64,000 bases of DNA from Diploscapter coronatus (GCA_964036155.1 OZ038422.1:496001-560000); one strand, 5' to 3'. Shown: positions 24,731-36,690, counted from the first letter of the stretch. The notes: generated by a model not told the origin, from the letters alone. Numbers and translations: made by a program.

Positions 24731-25204
24731 TAATAACATTTTGATCGACAAAAGTCAAAGAAAAGTATCAGAATGTGTCAATAAGCCAGGTTTTTAGAAA
24801 AATATGCCTCAAGTAAACAAATTTCGCTCGGTCCTGAGCGAGAGAAACACGCGACGAGAGAACCGAGAGGAGAGTTCGGAGAAAAATGGACTATTGCGAT
24901 GGTTAGCGATGGGGCGGATTTACAGGCACTTTTCTTCGAAAATCGAGCGAGCGAAAACCCCGCCCACTATCGATGCGAAATGAGTGTTTAACGAAAGAAA
25001 GGGAGATTTTTCATCCGTTGCTTCAAAAATTGATTTTCAATTTTCGCTCATTACTCCCAATTTTCTCGTTGAAATCGTTATTTTTTTATTTTGCTTTATC
25101 AGAATTGTTAAAAATCTGTCTTCACGAAATTGTTCAAGTGAGATATCGAAAATACCATTTCCTGGTCAAAAATCTCACTTTTTTTAAATTCGATTTTTTA
25201 GACA

Positions 25205-28200
25205 AGAAAATGCTGCACAGATGGTGCCGATCCCGCTGGGGAGTATCGGTCTCGCGTTTGGAAAGTGCGGCAGAAATTTGAGGGCTATCGAGGAGGAAAC
25301 TCAGATACAAAAATTAAAAAAAAAGGAATCGATTTCTTCAAATTTTATGAATTTTCATGATTTCTCTAAAAATCCTATTTTGATTTATTATTTTTTAAAT
25401 ATTTTTATTTCCAGACGAGCATGGAGCTGCTGCTCAAGCTGACAGATGGCGAGCTCAGATATGGAGCCGGGTTCAATACGAGCAACACCGAACTCGTTGC
25501 CTGAATCCAGGATCTTAAAAATATCGACTTTTAAAAAATCAATAACTTTAGGAACGAGGAAAAATTACCTTCATTTTTAAAACCACAAGTTCCAAAATAA
25601 ATAAAAAAAAAAACTAAACAATTTTTAGCTAATTGAAAAATGCGAAAATTTTCAGGAATGGGAGAGAATGGCAACGACAACAGAGAGGAGGAGGGGGTGA
25701 CGGCTCCACAATGCGCCACTTCGTCCAGATTTTCGCTCATGATAAGAAGGTTGGATAACCCTTAAAAATAAAAAATGATTAAATTCGATTTAAAAAAAAT
25801 TAAATATGCTTCGAACATTTTTCGGATGAGTTGTGATAATTAGGAAGGTGCCTTGCTAACGGGTTGATATTTAAAAAGTAAGAAAAACTATTCGAAGATT
25901 ATATAAAATCTATAAATATTGATTTTGTTGCAGTTGCGCCTCGCCGAATTGGCGATTCAAGCGATGATTCGCGAGCAGGCGGAGGGCAGGAAGACCATTC
26001 GATTCGCCATCCCCAACCTGGCCTCGGGATATGTCATCGGTAAGCAGAAATGGGAGTTTTTGAAAGAACAAGTTTTGAAGAATTTCCTTTAAAAGATGTT
26101 GTTTTGCTTCAAAAATGGAAAACTTTTAGTGCCGCGCAAGAGCGTCAAGTCAAGCTGTGGGAGATGCGAGCGCATGTGAAGGAGAACGCGCTCAGCTTCA
26201 TGGAGCAGACCCAGGATGAGCTCAAGGACAACTTCGAGAAAGTCATCGCGGTTTTTTGTTTTACTTTTGATTTATGTCTTTCAATTTTTGTTGAAAAGTA
26301 CAGAGCTTCCTGTATTCTACGCCCACTTTTCTTTTCTCCTACCTTCCTTCCTTACTCTCTCCTCAAAAAGTGGGTGGGGGGTGCAGAAAACAAAAAGTAC
26401 GAATACAAATGAAAGCCAATAAACGTCATTTTACTTGAAAACTTGTGAGACGTGAGAAAAATTTCGAAGAAAGACAAGTAATTTCAATTTCTTGGTTGTT
26501 TTCAGCAAGCAGAGGATGGTTCCATTGGCCCGGGCTCCGCTCCGAACAGGCATTTCGATCGCGACGGACCGCAGGGTAAACGATTTGCAAAAATTTCATA
26601 ATAAGTATGAATTCGAGATTAAAGTGATTTGTTTGAATAAAAATTATTAATCAAAATCTTCAGCACGCCAAGACTTCCGTGGTGCACCACCATCGTCCAG
26701 AGACAACCGAGACTTCGGAAATTGAGGACCCAGGGACTTCAACGGACACAGACGGGGGCAGGGATGATAGAAGAGGCGACAGAAATGACGAGCAGAAGTG
26801 AGAGAATGTAAGGATTTTAATTTAAAAAAAAAAAATTTCTAAACGAAATCCCGATTTTTCAATGATATTGATTTTTCTTTGCACTGATGATTTCATGAAT
26901 AGAGATTAGAGATGGGAAAAATAGATGATGTTTCGAATTTCTTTCTCAAATCTAATGCAATTTTAAAAATTTCTAATGCCATGTTTTCAAAATATTTATG
27001 AAAATACAAACAAAAAATAAGTAAATTAATTAAATAGAAGAATAAATTAAAAAAAAAAAAGTAAAGAAAGCCTTAGGACTCGTTAAGACGTTAGTTGCTG
27101 ATGCAACTCTTGCAACTCGCTCGAAATAACATGAGAAATTAAAAGAGCGCGATTGTATCTTTTTGTTCACTTGATTTCCCATTCTATTTCGAGCGAGTTG
27201 CATTGGCAACTAATGTCTGAAAGGGAGTACTTAATTTAAACAGTTTGCAGGTTGGAAATAGTCGGCGGTCGGTCGAAGTCTGGTGAGCGAATTGCGGACC
27301 GCCCGACTGAAACCGGGACGCACTGCACCACGGAAATGCCGATGCCGACAAGAACTGGAGAAGAAAGGACAAGTGAAAAATGTGCTGCACAGTTGCAGAT
27401 TTTTAAAATTTGTGCAAAAATGCTGCACTTTTCACCCTTGTTAGGATAACTAGTTTTACACATCGTGTCGGATTATTTTTGTGGAAATGAAAGGTGCGCA
27501 GTTATTTTGCAGAATTTCGAGAACTTGCAATAGCTGCACTTTTCAGATTCACCCTTTCTACTTTTCCTGATTCTAAAATTCTATATCCAAGGTTTTCGCC
27601 GAGACTCGTCAAGAATACATTTGTTCTAATGGATTTTTTCCTTCTGTTGATTTTTGTTTCCTTTTTGGTAACCCTCTATTTGTTGAGCTGTTTTCTATGG
27701 TATTTATGGTAAGAATTTTATCCGAGCAAAAAGTCATTTTTTTTTTTTTAGGATTTTTGTTGATTTTTTTACCTTTGTTTTTGGTTTCCGAGACTTTTCC
27801 AACCTTTATGTTGGTGGTAGAATAGGAATAATGGTGTTGAAATTTTGTTTGCCAACCATTTTTTGGGGCCATGACCTGGATAATGCCTGAAATATCTGTG
27901 ATCTAGTGGATTTATTTAAAAATTTTCAGAAACCATGGAGCAACGATCTTCCAGGGAAAAGGTGGCTTTTCGTGATGAGACCGGCGGGCACCTGGAATAT
28001 GGTCTTGCAGGACAAAATACCCAGGCAAACAAATTTTAGAGGTACCTTAACCGCCTTTTTATAGGGATTGATAGATTTAGAGATTTTTTTTGTTTAAAAA
28101 TAGTTGTTAAAAGAAGCACTTCAGGAATCAAATTCGCGGTCCTCGTGGTGCCAAAACTGGGCGAAGCCGTCATTTGGAGGATTCTGGCCACGAAAGTCGT

Positions 28201-28260
28201 CGGTGGAAGACTGACAAAAAACGATCTGAACAATTATGGAGAGGTGATCGCCAGGTAATT
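25205..28260 (+). pseudogene. Left-arm truncated copy of gene A (unidentified)
   Basis: Counterparts of the right-arm exons are visible: MELLLKLTDGELRYGAG (25425-25500), the exon at 25657-25750, RLAELAIQAMIREQAEGRK (25935-26042), LWEMRAHVKENALSFMEQTQ (about 26140-26250), 26506-26577, 26664-26810, 27929-28038 and 28125-28255. Damage compared with the right arm: the donor after the first exon is GC instead of GT; the 25657 exon has a 2-bp insertion (GGGAGAGAATGG against GGGAGAATGG) that breaks the frame; a 5-bp tandem duplication (TCAAGTCAAG, near 26135) is shared by both arms. The copy ends with the arm at 28355, so its 3' half is missing. Confidence 0.55.
27080..27235. mobile_element. Hairpin element, CAACTCGCTCGAAATA family (left arm)
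   Basis: Inverted ends: AGACGTTAGTTGCTGATGCA with CAACTCGCTCGAAATA, against TATTTCGAGCGAGTTGCATT with GGCAACTAATGTCTG. Same family as 5371-5542. It is present in both arms, so it predates the inverted duplication or was copied with it. Confidence 0.7.
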
Positions 28261-28583
28261 TAGAAGAATTTTTGTTTAATTTGAAGATTGTTTTAAATCA
28301 TAAAATTTTAAATTCACTATAAAATTAGTTTCGATTTAAAAAGATGAAAAATCACAAAATGCCATTCATATTTGTTAGGTTTTCTGAGTTGAGTATTTTG
28401 AAACCTTTGTTCAGTAGATCCTTGTCGAATTTACCTGAAAATTACAATTGCAGTAGAAATCAAGGAAAAATTGTGTAGTGCAGTTCATGTGATCATTTTC
28501 GAGTGCATAAAAGGATCATGATGTTCAAACACAATCAAACAATTTTCCAATTCAAAGGAAATTATAAAACTTCTGAATTTCAG

Positions 28584-28653
28584 TCGAAGGTGGTCAGTTC
28601 ATCGCTCCGCTGCAACGGCATTTCTGACTGCAGAGATGGAAGTGGTGAAAAGG
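28584..28653 (+). pseudogene. LDL-receptor class A repeat scrap
   Basis: Behind a TTTCAG acceptor one frame reads KVVSSSLRCNGISDCRDGSG. Its second half fits the LDL-A consensus (LRCdGisDCrDGSdE). The cysteine normally placed before this stretch is absent (Val), and no further LDL-A exon is adjacent. It lies just inside the spacer next to the arm end. Another frame of the same exon is also open, so a chance match is possible. Confidence 0.35.
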
Positions 28654-28951
28654 TTGGCTTATCGATTTTATCATCTTCATATTGCCATTTCCTGGTTTAA
28701 ATTTCAAAATTCCTTCCATTTACTACAAATGATGTTAACGCTCTGAATAACGCACAAACAGCTGATAATGAAATTTCAACAATTACAAAAACATTTTCAT
28801 AAAATTCGAGTATTGGACGTACGAAATAAAGATTTGTTTCCAAGGATGCGACTGCTTGTCGTGCTCGGGCTCAGAAGTGGCGCTATGTGGCGACGGGACA
28901 TGCATTAGCAGAGATGCTCTCCCCTCTCACCTCCCTCTTAAATATTCTCTC

Positions 28952-29663
28952 TTGTAAATATTCTCCTTGTAAATATCCCCTCCTTGTAAATATCCCCTCC
29001 TTGTAAATATTCTCCTTGTAAATATCCCCTCCTTGTAAATATCCCCTCCTTGTAAATATCCCCTCCTTGTAAATATTCTCCTTGTAAATATCCCCTCCTT
29101 GTAAATATCCCCTCCTTGTAAATATCCCCTCCTTGTAAATATCCCCTCCTTGTAAATATTCTCCTTGTAAATATCCCCTCCTTATAAATATTCTCCTTGT
29201 AAATATCCCCTCCTTGTAAATATCCCCTCCTTGTAAATATTCTCCTTGTAAATATCCCCTCCTTGTAAATATCCCCTCCTTGTAAATATCCCCTCCTTGT
29301 AAATATTCTCCTTGTAAATATCCCCTCCTTGTAAATATCCCCTCCTTGTAAATATTCTCCTTGTAAATATCCCCTCCTTGTAAATATCCCCTCCTTGTAA
29401 ATATCCCCTCCTTGTAAATATCCCCTCCTTGTAAATATTCTCCTTGTAAATATCCCCTCCTTATAAATATTCTCCTTGTAAATATCCCCTCCTTGTAAAT
29501 ATCCCCTCCTTGTAAATATTCTCCTTGTAAATATCCCCTCCTTGTAAATATCCCCTCCTTGTAAATATCCCCTCCTTGTAAATATCCCCTCCTTGTAAAT
29601 ATCCCCTCCTTGTAAATATCCCCTCCTTGTAAATATTCTCCTTGTAAATATCCTCCTTGTAAA
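28952..29663. repeat. Minisatellite of TGTAAATA-containing 15- and 17-bp units
   Basis: Tandem units of two forms, CCTTGTAAATATCCCCT (17 bp) and CTTGTAAATATTCTC (15 bp). By my count the array holds 41 exact TGTAAATA octamers, two TTATAAATA variants (about 29182 and 29461) and one decayed last unit (TGTAAAGAT). The two variants are about 279 bp apart in the same local unit order, so a block of the array was itself duplicated. It lies in the spacer, outside the arms. Confidence 0.95.
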
Positions 29664-29689
29664 GATCTCCTAAATATCCCCTTCCCCCC

Positions 29690-30017
29690 TTTTAAGATTT
29701 GCCTTGAAAACTTTAAAATTCCTTTAGACTTCTTTTGATTTTGACATTAATTTTCCGATAATTACCTATTAATTATCATTTAATTAGCTCAATTTAGAAC
29801 TGTCAGATGCCTTGTAAACTTTTCCGGATAATTTTTCATTCTTTTGTCTGCCATCTTGTTTTCTTCGAGAATTGATTTAAGTCTTCAAATTTGCGTTAAT
29901 TATCGTTTTAATTACTTCTTAATTATCCAACTAATTAGCCAATTGAATATTTAATCTTTAGGGGTAATTCATTTGTTTGGTTGGTTGTGAAAGATTCCAC
30001 GCAAGTCAGCACCAAAA
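29690..30017. other. Spacer DNA between minisatellite and RPL13 pseudogene
   Basis: AT-rich with repeated TTAATTA motifs. No coding frame was found. Bases just before 30018 could be the former 5' flank of the ribosomal protein gene. Confidence 0.45.
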
Positions 30018-31292
30018 ATGACTATTCGAGGCAATCAGATGCTCTTCAATCCACACTTCCTCAAGCACTGGGCGAGACACGTCAAGATCAGGCTCAACCA
30101 GGTACAAAATTAATCATTTTAATGGGTCCTTGATACCATTTCCTGTTGATTTTGGTGCCAAAGTTTTATGGTATTTGGTACCGTGGTTATGGGACTTTAG
30201 TACTATTTTCATGAAAAATTGGTTTCATTTTAATTGGATATTTTTGCTATTTTTACGCTTGAAAGCGTGAAGATGAAATTGAAATTTTAGAAAAGATTAA
30301 GTTTTTGAAAAAAAAATTACAACTTGAAAGATTTGTCGATTTTCAGCCGGATCGCAAATTGCGCCGCAGTAACAACTGCATCAAGAAGGCGGCTGCCGTC
30401 GCATTCAGATCCGTCAGGTATGATATTTTTTTAGAAAATTTAAACATTTTGAAAATTCCACTCTAAATCTTGATAGGATCATTTTTTTTATTTTCCTTGT
30501 GAAAAAATTTTAAAAAATTGAGCATTTTGTAAGACTTGCGGCTCAAAAATTGAGGACTCGGTAGTGTTTCCACTTTTCCCAATTGATAATACTTCAAAAT
30601 TGATGCAAACATTTCTCAATTTCCTTGTTGAAGCTGTTCGATATTTTGAAACTTACCGGAAATCTCATTTGAACTCATTCAACGTTTGAATATTTTAGCT
30701 GACGAAAGAAATTCTCCTCATTTCGTCGATTTTCTGAGCGGGATTAGGAGAATTTTTAAACTTACAAAATATTTTATTAGCCTAACAATTAAAACGAAAT
30801 CTTTAGGCTTTTGAAGCATAGAAAAATTATTCAAAGTGAAGAGGTTGATATTTTCAGAAAATTGGCAAATAAAAATTTGAATATTTTGTTTCCAGGCCTG
30901 TGGTCCGCGCTATCTCGGCCAGCGTTACAACCAGCGCGTCCGTCTCGGTCGTGGCTTCTCGCTACAGGCATCGACATCTCCGTCGACTACAGAGGAGAGT
31001 CAACAGATCCCTCGAGAGACTCAATGTAAGCCTTGGAAAAAAGATTTTGAAAAGTTGGCTATCTTGAGCTTCGAGATGGCGAGTTTGAAAAGATGTTGGT
31101 TTTTAAACCGTACCTTTTCGAGTAATTTAAATATTTGTTAAATTCTTGAGTTTAGGCTCAAATTTTTAAAATGTATTTAAAAAATTCCAACATTTTCAGA
31201 CCGACGTGGAGCGAGCGTCTGAAGGAGAGTAGAAATTGAAGCTGACCCTGTTCTCGCAAAAAGCCAGCAAATTCCAGAAGGGAGACGCTAAT
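30018..31292 (+). pseudogene. rpl-13: Ribosomal protein L13 (eL13) pseudogene with introns
   Basis: Four exons keep their splice sites: 30018-30101 (MTIRGNQMLFNPHFLKHWAR), 30347-30417 (PDRKLRRSNNCIKKAAAVAF), 30896-31026 and 31200-31292. Order and content follow eL13: FNQPARK-like start, RPVVR, then RYNQRVRLGRGFSL in a second frame, then GIDISVDYRGESTDPSRDSM in a third, then KLTLFSQKASKFQKGDAN. Compared with eL13, the helix after GRGFSLEEL is deleted, two or more frame changes occur in exon 3 and one in exon 4, and normally invariant basic residues are replaced (R to S, R to C). Retained introns mean it came by DNA duplication, not retrotransposition. It cannot make eL13. Confidence 0.85.
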
Positions 31293-31629
31293 GTGAGACT
31301 TTTGAAATTTAAAAAAAAAAAAAATCATTCCCCCTTTCTAAAACTATGTCAACCTTTGAAAACTATACTTTTAAAAATTTTGCACATCTTTCTGAAATTG
31401 AAAGAAAAACTGAAAATTCATCCAATTTTCTGAATTTCAACAAAATTAAAAATCGCCAATTCTTCCGAAGAGCTAATAAAATTTAAAATTCGAGAATGTT
31501 TGAAACTACTTCAAAAATGCTTTGATATATAAAATCTTAATCCAAATTTGAAAAAAACGACCCCTTATAGTTTCTATCCTCTTTCTCTTCTCTATTATTT
31601 CTAAAAAAAAAAAGCGATTCTAATTTTCA

Positions 31630-33111
31630 GCTTCCCACCGAACGGATGACTGGGGTGTGGATTACGATTCAGACGATGAGAAGGATTTCGGTGATTCGAG
31701 GGAGGAAGCCAGGGATGATAAGGTAGACTCCAAAATTTCTCTTTGAAAAATATACGAATTTTTTTTTATCTTTATAAGGATCTGAAAAATTTATCATTCT
31801 TATCGAAAAAAATGAGAAGAAAATAAGATTGAATACCAGAATTCCAAATTTGGTGAATTAAAATATTTTTTTAAATGAACTTTTGCCTGTATTTTATTCC
31901 ACTTCTCATTATGAAAAGTTCTTCTTTTTCTTCATAAAACAATAAACGACTGATAGTTATCGACGTGATCGTCGATAGAAGCGAAGGACTCTGCCCAAGG
32001 TAAACCAAGATTGTTGTGGTGTAGCAAATTTAAATTATTTTTATTAGTGAAAGTGTTGTGATAGAGGCTTATTATTATTATTATTTTTTTTAAATCTATC
32101 CATTTATAGAAGATAATGATTTTTGATTTTCAGTTGTTGAAACACAAAGAGACAGGAATTAGAAGAGTTGACTCGTATCCATCTTCACCATTTTGTAAGT
32201 GGTTTTTTTGTTTTTAAAATAAAAATATTGCAATTTATTTCACCTTTTCAATAAATCGTTAATTTCTATTCAATTATCCCCAGCTTTGTAAATATATGAC
32301 TGATTTTTAGACATGACCGGGTCTTCAGATGGCTCGATCAAAATCTCGGTTTGTGGGACACTCGTCTGCCCCAGAACAAGGCCCTTGTCCACACGTGGCC
32401 TTCCATCCGGAGGGAGCGCAGGTCGCTCTCTGCCTGTCCAATCGCTGGGTTATATTTTTGCAATGATAATTATATTTCGGTTAATTGAAATAAATATATT
32501 ACACTCCATCCATCGAAAATTTTCACCACTTTAGAAAACAATCATTTGGAATTGATAAAAAGAAAGATTCTTAGAAGTCTCAATAAATCATATCCATTTC
32601 TCTTCAATACTCTATCAATTTCTTATTTTTAAAATAAAAAAAATGAATTTCCACAAATGACATGCAGATTGATTTTATAAGCCAGAAATTATCTAGATTG
32701 GCAATAGAATTGCGTGTATCTTTTGGCCCTTGTACAAAAAAGTTTCATTTTTTAAATGAAAATCTGTATAATCCTTTTTTCGCTTAAATTTGCAAATAAA
32801 TTCAAATTTGCAGGACCTAATCGTGATTGGATCTTCGGCAGGCAACATCGAAATCTGGTCGGCTGATTCGAACCCTCTGTTGACGTTCGTTCTGCCTGGG
32901 AAACATGCGGTCAAGAGTGGATTCTCTTTCAGACAAGGTAGATGATCTTCCAGTGCAAAAATAAAAAGAAAAAAACCTGTTCTTCTTCAAAATTTTTATG
33001 AATGATCATTTTGCAGTATCTTCGCTCTCAGTGCAAGGTGTGCAGCAAGTTTACATCGACCCATAAATGCGAATGTTCTCCTGCGGCGCTGATGCCTCCC
33101 TCAAATTCAGG
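31630..33111 (+). pseudogene. Broken WD40-repeat gene
   Basis: Exon pieces: 31630-31720 (acidic, DDWGVDYDSDDEKDFGDSRE), about 32130-32195, about 32311-32450, 32814-32938 (VIGSSAGNIEIWSADSNPLL) and 33018-33111 (VQGVQQVYIDP, stop, MRMFSCGADASLKF). The 32311 exon reads GSSDGSIKI, then WDTRLPQNKALVH, then VAFHPEGAQVALCLSNR, each in a different frame; together they are one WD repeat with two indels. A TAA interrupts the last piece. Typical WD signs (GSSDGSIKI.WD, GSSAGNIEIW) are clear. The parent gene is not identified. Confidence 0.7.
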
Positions 33112-35232
33112 TGCATTTTAAATCTTTTATTACTTCTTCACATACGTAAGTGTAAAATATAATCCTTCTATTTAGCAAATACTTTCTTCAAAAATTCAGT
33201 TCTTTTCTCATTTTGGAAAGAAGTATTCGCATTCTTTTCGAGATAGTTGCACTCGTAGCCATTTTTGAAAATATTCCAAAATTATGAAAACTTAAATAGA
33301 AGTTCATTTGAATTTTTTGGCTGCTAGATTTTAGATTACTTTTTTCTTTTCTAAAATGTTTATGGATTTTCTGCATATTAGGAATCTATCGCTTGAACTA
33401 AACTAATTGTTTGTGATTTTTATGACTAAATTTGACGACCAAATTTTGGTAATCATTTGCTAGCTTTTCCTCTACAAACGTGTTGTCGTTCATTGTGCTG
33501 ACGTAGAAAGTGAAAAGGACCGAAAAAGTAACAAATATGAATGAAAAGACGAAAAATCAGAGATCTTCTATGTCAGAATACGAAATTTATTGGCAACCTT
33601 CTCTTACCCACAGACCAATTATTCATTGAATCGTCCCTAATTTGTGTTCATTTTCCAATCGGCCAGTGGTTCTATTTCCGTCTCATTTCTCCTTCAAATT
33701 CTAATTCACTTCGCAATCTTTTATTTTCTTCTATCCAAATTATTTTAAAATTCTATTTATTTGATGATTAATTTCTTGCCGACTTCCGAATGATTTTGTC
33801 TGGTTATCGTCGAATAAAGAGCGAATTGTGTTGTGAAGAATAGTCCAATTTCGAGATGTGATGACTTTCTTTTCGATTTGGTTGAAAGATCGAATCCTCC
33901 ATCCAGTATCTTCATTTTTATCCAATTTTTAAATCTAACTCAAAAACCGATCTTGCGAGTATAATGTTGCGTGAAGTTAGTAGACTTTTACTTCACACAC
34001 AGTCTCCAACATTTCATATTTTATAACATGCTCGCAAGTAAAAACTTGAAATAAAATTAGTGGTTCGAGAAAAAAAAATGTATGCAAAATGTTTGTTGCA
34101 TCGGATAATTCAGCATAGACCAGACATATTTCGAAATCAAATTACAATAGTTGCTCTTCAATGGATCATTTATTTTATTTCCAGTCTTTGTTTTGCTATG
34201 TTGTCCATTTGAAAATCAGAATAAAGTTTTAGAGATTGAACTTGTTTTAAATGTTAGTAGAAAATTGGAGGAAACTTGCTTGCGAAAGACTTTATGATTC
34301 ATTAACATAGAATACGAGTAAATAAAATAGTTTAAAAGTGAACGATAAATAATTTTTGAAGTATTATTTAGTTATAATTCATTCAAATCCTGTCTGTGTT
34401 TCGACTTCTCATCTCAAGTTGGCAGTCGAATTTCTCGAATCGCTGATATGAATTATGCAAAACATCATTCACTCTCATTGTCGCTAATGGGAAATTGTAT
34501 GCAATCGGAGGGTAGGAATAGTTCAATTTATACTGACAAAACTACATAGAAGAAATTAGATTTCAAAATATCCTACTTTCTCAGATCTCCCTCCACGTCT
34601 CTAAATACGGACACTCTAACTTCATTGTTAGAAATAAATTAAAAAAAAAAAAAGAAAAACCAAAACAAAAGAGAGATCCACACAACTTCTCTCTTTGTCT
34701 GTCCCATTCATTCAGTTGATCGAACTCAATTCAATATCCATCGATGCATTTGCCGCGCTCCTTTTCGTTCGTATTTCAATATTCTCCGTTCAGCTCCGAG
34801 AATTCAATGATTCAATGCCGTCACACATGTATGCATTTGTTCAATTCCACTTGGCCGTATTTGATTTTTGCCAATATCCGCGATTCATTCCTCTATCCAC
34901 TTGGCTACTTGTCTCGCATGCGAGGCGCTCCAAACTGAGTCAAGTGGTCAGAGAAAGCAGAGTTAGTGAGGCAAACTGTCCCTCTTTCACAGGAGAGAAA
35001 GAACGCATGCAATTTGCACCGTTTTTTTATTATTGTTAATTATCGCACTAATTAGTTGATAGTTTCATGAAATCAAGACACCATTTGGGGTAATAAAATG
35101 CGCCCGAAATGATGGTATCATTGGGGATTTTTTTTTTTCGAAAAAGTCTTCATTACAATTCAGACTTCTTGAGAAATTGGGTGGTTAGGAGATAGGCTAT
35201 TGGATAACTCGACGAGATTTTTCTTTGGCAAC
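33112..35232. other. Spacer DNA without recognisable genes
   Basis: About 2.1 kb, AT-rich, with frames up to 114 codons but no splice-bounded exons. A weak hairpin, TTGCGAGTATAATGTTG against ATAACATGCTCGCAAG, lies at about 33950-34040. Confidence 0.45.
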
Positions 35233-35361
35233 CAGGGCTGGACAAGGCTTTGTCTTTCGACTTTAGGATCCGAAAAAATTGAATCTTTGTCTTCGAAATT
35301 TTTAAAAATTATTTTTTTCTTCGATTTTAGATTTTTTCAACTTTAGTTTTGACCAGCCCTG
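35233..35361. mobile_element. hAT-like MITE, CAGGGCTGG ends
   Basis: Starts CAGGGCTGGACAA and ends TTGACCAGCCCTG. The inside is AT-rich with inverted CTTCGA/TCGAAG blocks. Flanks TTGGCAAC and TTGATACC match at only 5 of 8, so the insertion is old or the ends are slightly misplaced. Confidence 0.55.
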
Positions 35362-35450
35362 TTGATACCACGTTCCTTCTGAATTTTCCGAACTGTCCAA
35401 TAGTTTTTCATTCCTTATTTTTTAGCTTCAGCCTTCCGAACCCGTCTTCG

Positions 35451-36690
35451 ATGGAGTCGATTACGTGTTGTCTGTGTCCGACCGAGAGGCCCTCCAGCAA
35501 GCTGCTCAAGGAGCAGATCTCTTTCGATCACCTGGGTGAGTCCTTGCAAAAGGCTAATCGAGTCAGTCAGTCAATAATGAATCGATTCCAGACTGGCAGC
35601 CCTACAAATGCGCGTACTGCTCGAAGACGAGGGCCAGCAAGGCACAGCTTCTCGAACACTGCCTCGCTGTGCATCAGATCAGGGATCCGGAGGTAGGGAA
35701 TGAATGAACAGACGATTTCAAACGTGAGAATGAGGTTGATCTTGATAAAATACAATGAAGTTAAAATTGCTTCATTTTTTTATGCTACAGAGCAGTTTTT
35801 GAAGTAATTTTGTGTTATTTTCACACTTCTAAAGCGAATCTAAAGATTCTGTTCATTTGGAACAAAATCATAATGATTTGACCATTTTCCCTCTAGAAAT
35901 TAAAATAAACAGCCCTTGTCATGATTTTGGCATATTCTAATGTCAATGTTCAAAAGTTGAGTGAGTTTCTGAAATTTAACAGCATGCGGAGTTGTTCTCA
36001 CTTCAAATGTCATCCTCACGAAGTTCAAATTGAAGAGCAGTGAAACTTGTGTGTTGTGTGACATTCGGCAACCCCTCACTTCATTGAACAAAAAGGCTTT
36101 TCCAGATGATCTACGAGAACAGCGAGTCGAAGCACACACAGCTGAAGAAGTTGCTGATGGCGTCGATGCGGGAAAAGAAGGAGGAGCTGATCGATGTCAA
36201 ACCCGTCAATCTGACTGCCTTCCAAAGCCTCTCCGATCTGCCACTGCACTTCACAACTCTACTTTCTGTAAGTCATTCAAAATGTGCTTTTTATGAAGCT
36301 ATCTTTGTCAAACTTCGTAAATCAATCCAAACATTTCCTGTTTCATATTTTTCCCAGAATTCTCGAATGTTCTATTGAAATAGCTCTAGAAATAGGATGG
36401 TTTGAGTTTTTGCACTGTAGACTTTCTTATAGCAGATATTCGCTTCTCTTCATCTGCAACGAGATCTAAAATTCGTCCTTTCAGCGACAGCAGTAGCAGT
36501 GAGTTACGTGAACGATATCTCCTCTCTGGACACGACAGCCGATTCGCTCCTGCAGCAGGCAGACAGCAACTTCTCCAACTTCATCTCCCCTATTCGCTCA
36601 GGAAGATCAGATCCTGGAATCCGTGGATTGTTTCGCGACAAATTTCGGCTATGCATTTCTTTTCTTCAAAAATGTCTTTATGAAAAGTAA
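35451..36690 (+). CDS. C2H2 zinc-finger protein (possibly degrading)
   Basis: Exons: 35451-35535 (MESITCCLCPTERPSSKLL), 35592-35692 (WQPYKCAYCSKTRASKAQLL...HCLAVHQIRDPE), 36106-36267 (MIYENSESKHTQLKKLLMAS...FQSLSDLPLHF), about 36486-36690 (SLDTTADSLLQQADSNFSNF...LYEK, stop). The first three join in phase. The second carries a classical C-x2-C-x12-H-x4-H finger; the first has a CxxC followed by a single His. The fourth exon's best frame does not fit the phase of exon 3 with any nearby AG, so an exon is missing from my model or the frame is shifted. A DNA-binding role is inferred only from the finger. Confidence 0.55.

Larger units (their letters stand above)
20237..28355 (+). repeat. Left arm of the large inverted repeat
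   Basis: The sequence from 20237 reappears as reverse complement ending at 53489; coordinates add to 73726 throughout the outer part. Similarity stops abruptly near 28355. The outer part (20237-23975) pairs with 49751-53489 with no net indel. From about 24000 inward there are substitutions and many indels (coordinate sum falls to 73579 near the inner end). Contents: repeat-type DNA at the outer edge, a copy of gene B on the minus strand and a truncated copy of gene A on the plus strand. Confidence 0.95.

Noticed and set aside
28952..29663. CRISPR-like array
   Set aside because: The units are direct tandem repeats without unique spacers, and the host DNA is clearly eukaryotic.
34695..35039. 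114-codon frame in the spacer
   Set aside because: No similarity recognised, no splice signals, and an overlapping second frame of similar length; it lies in AT-rich non-coding DNA.
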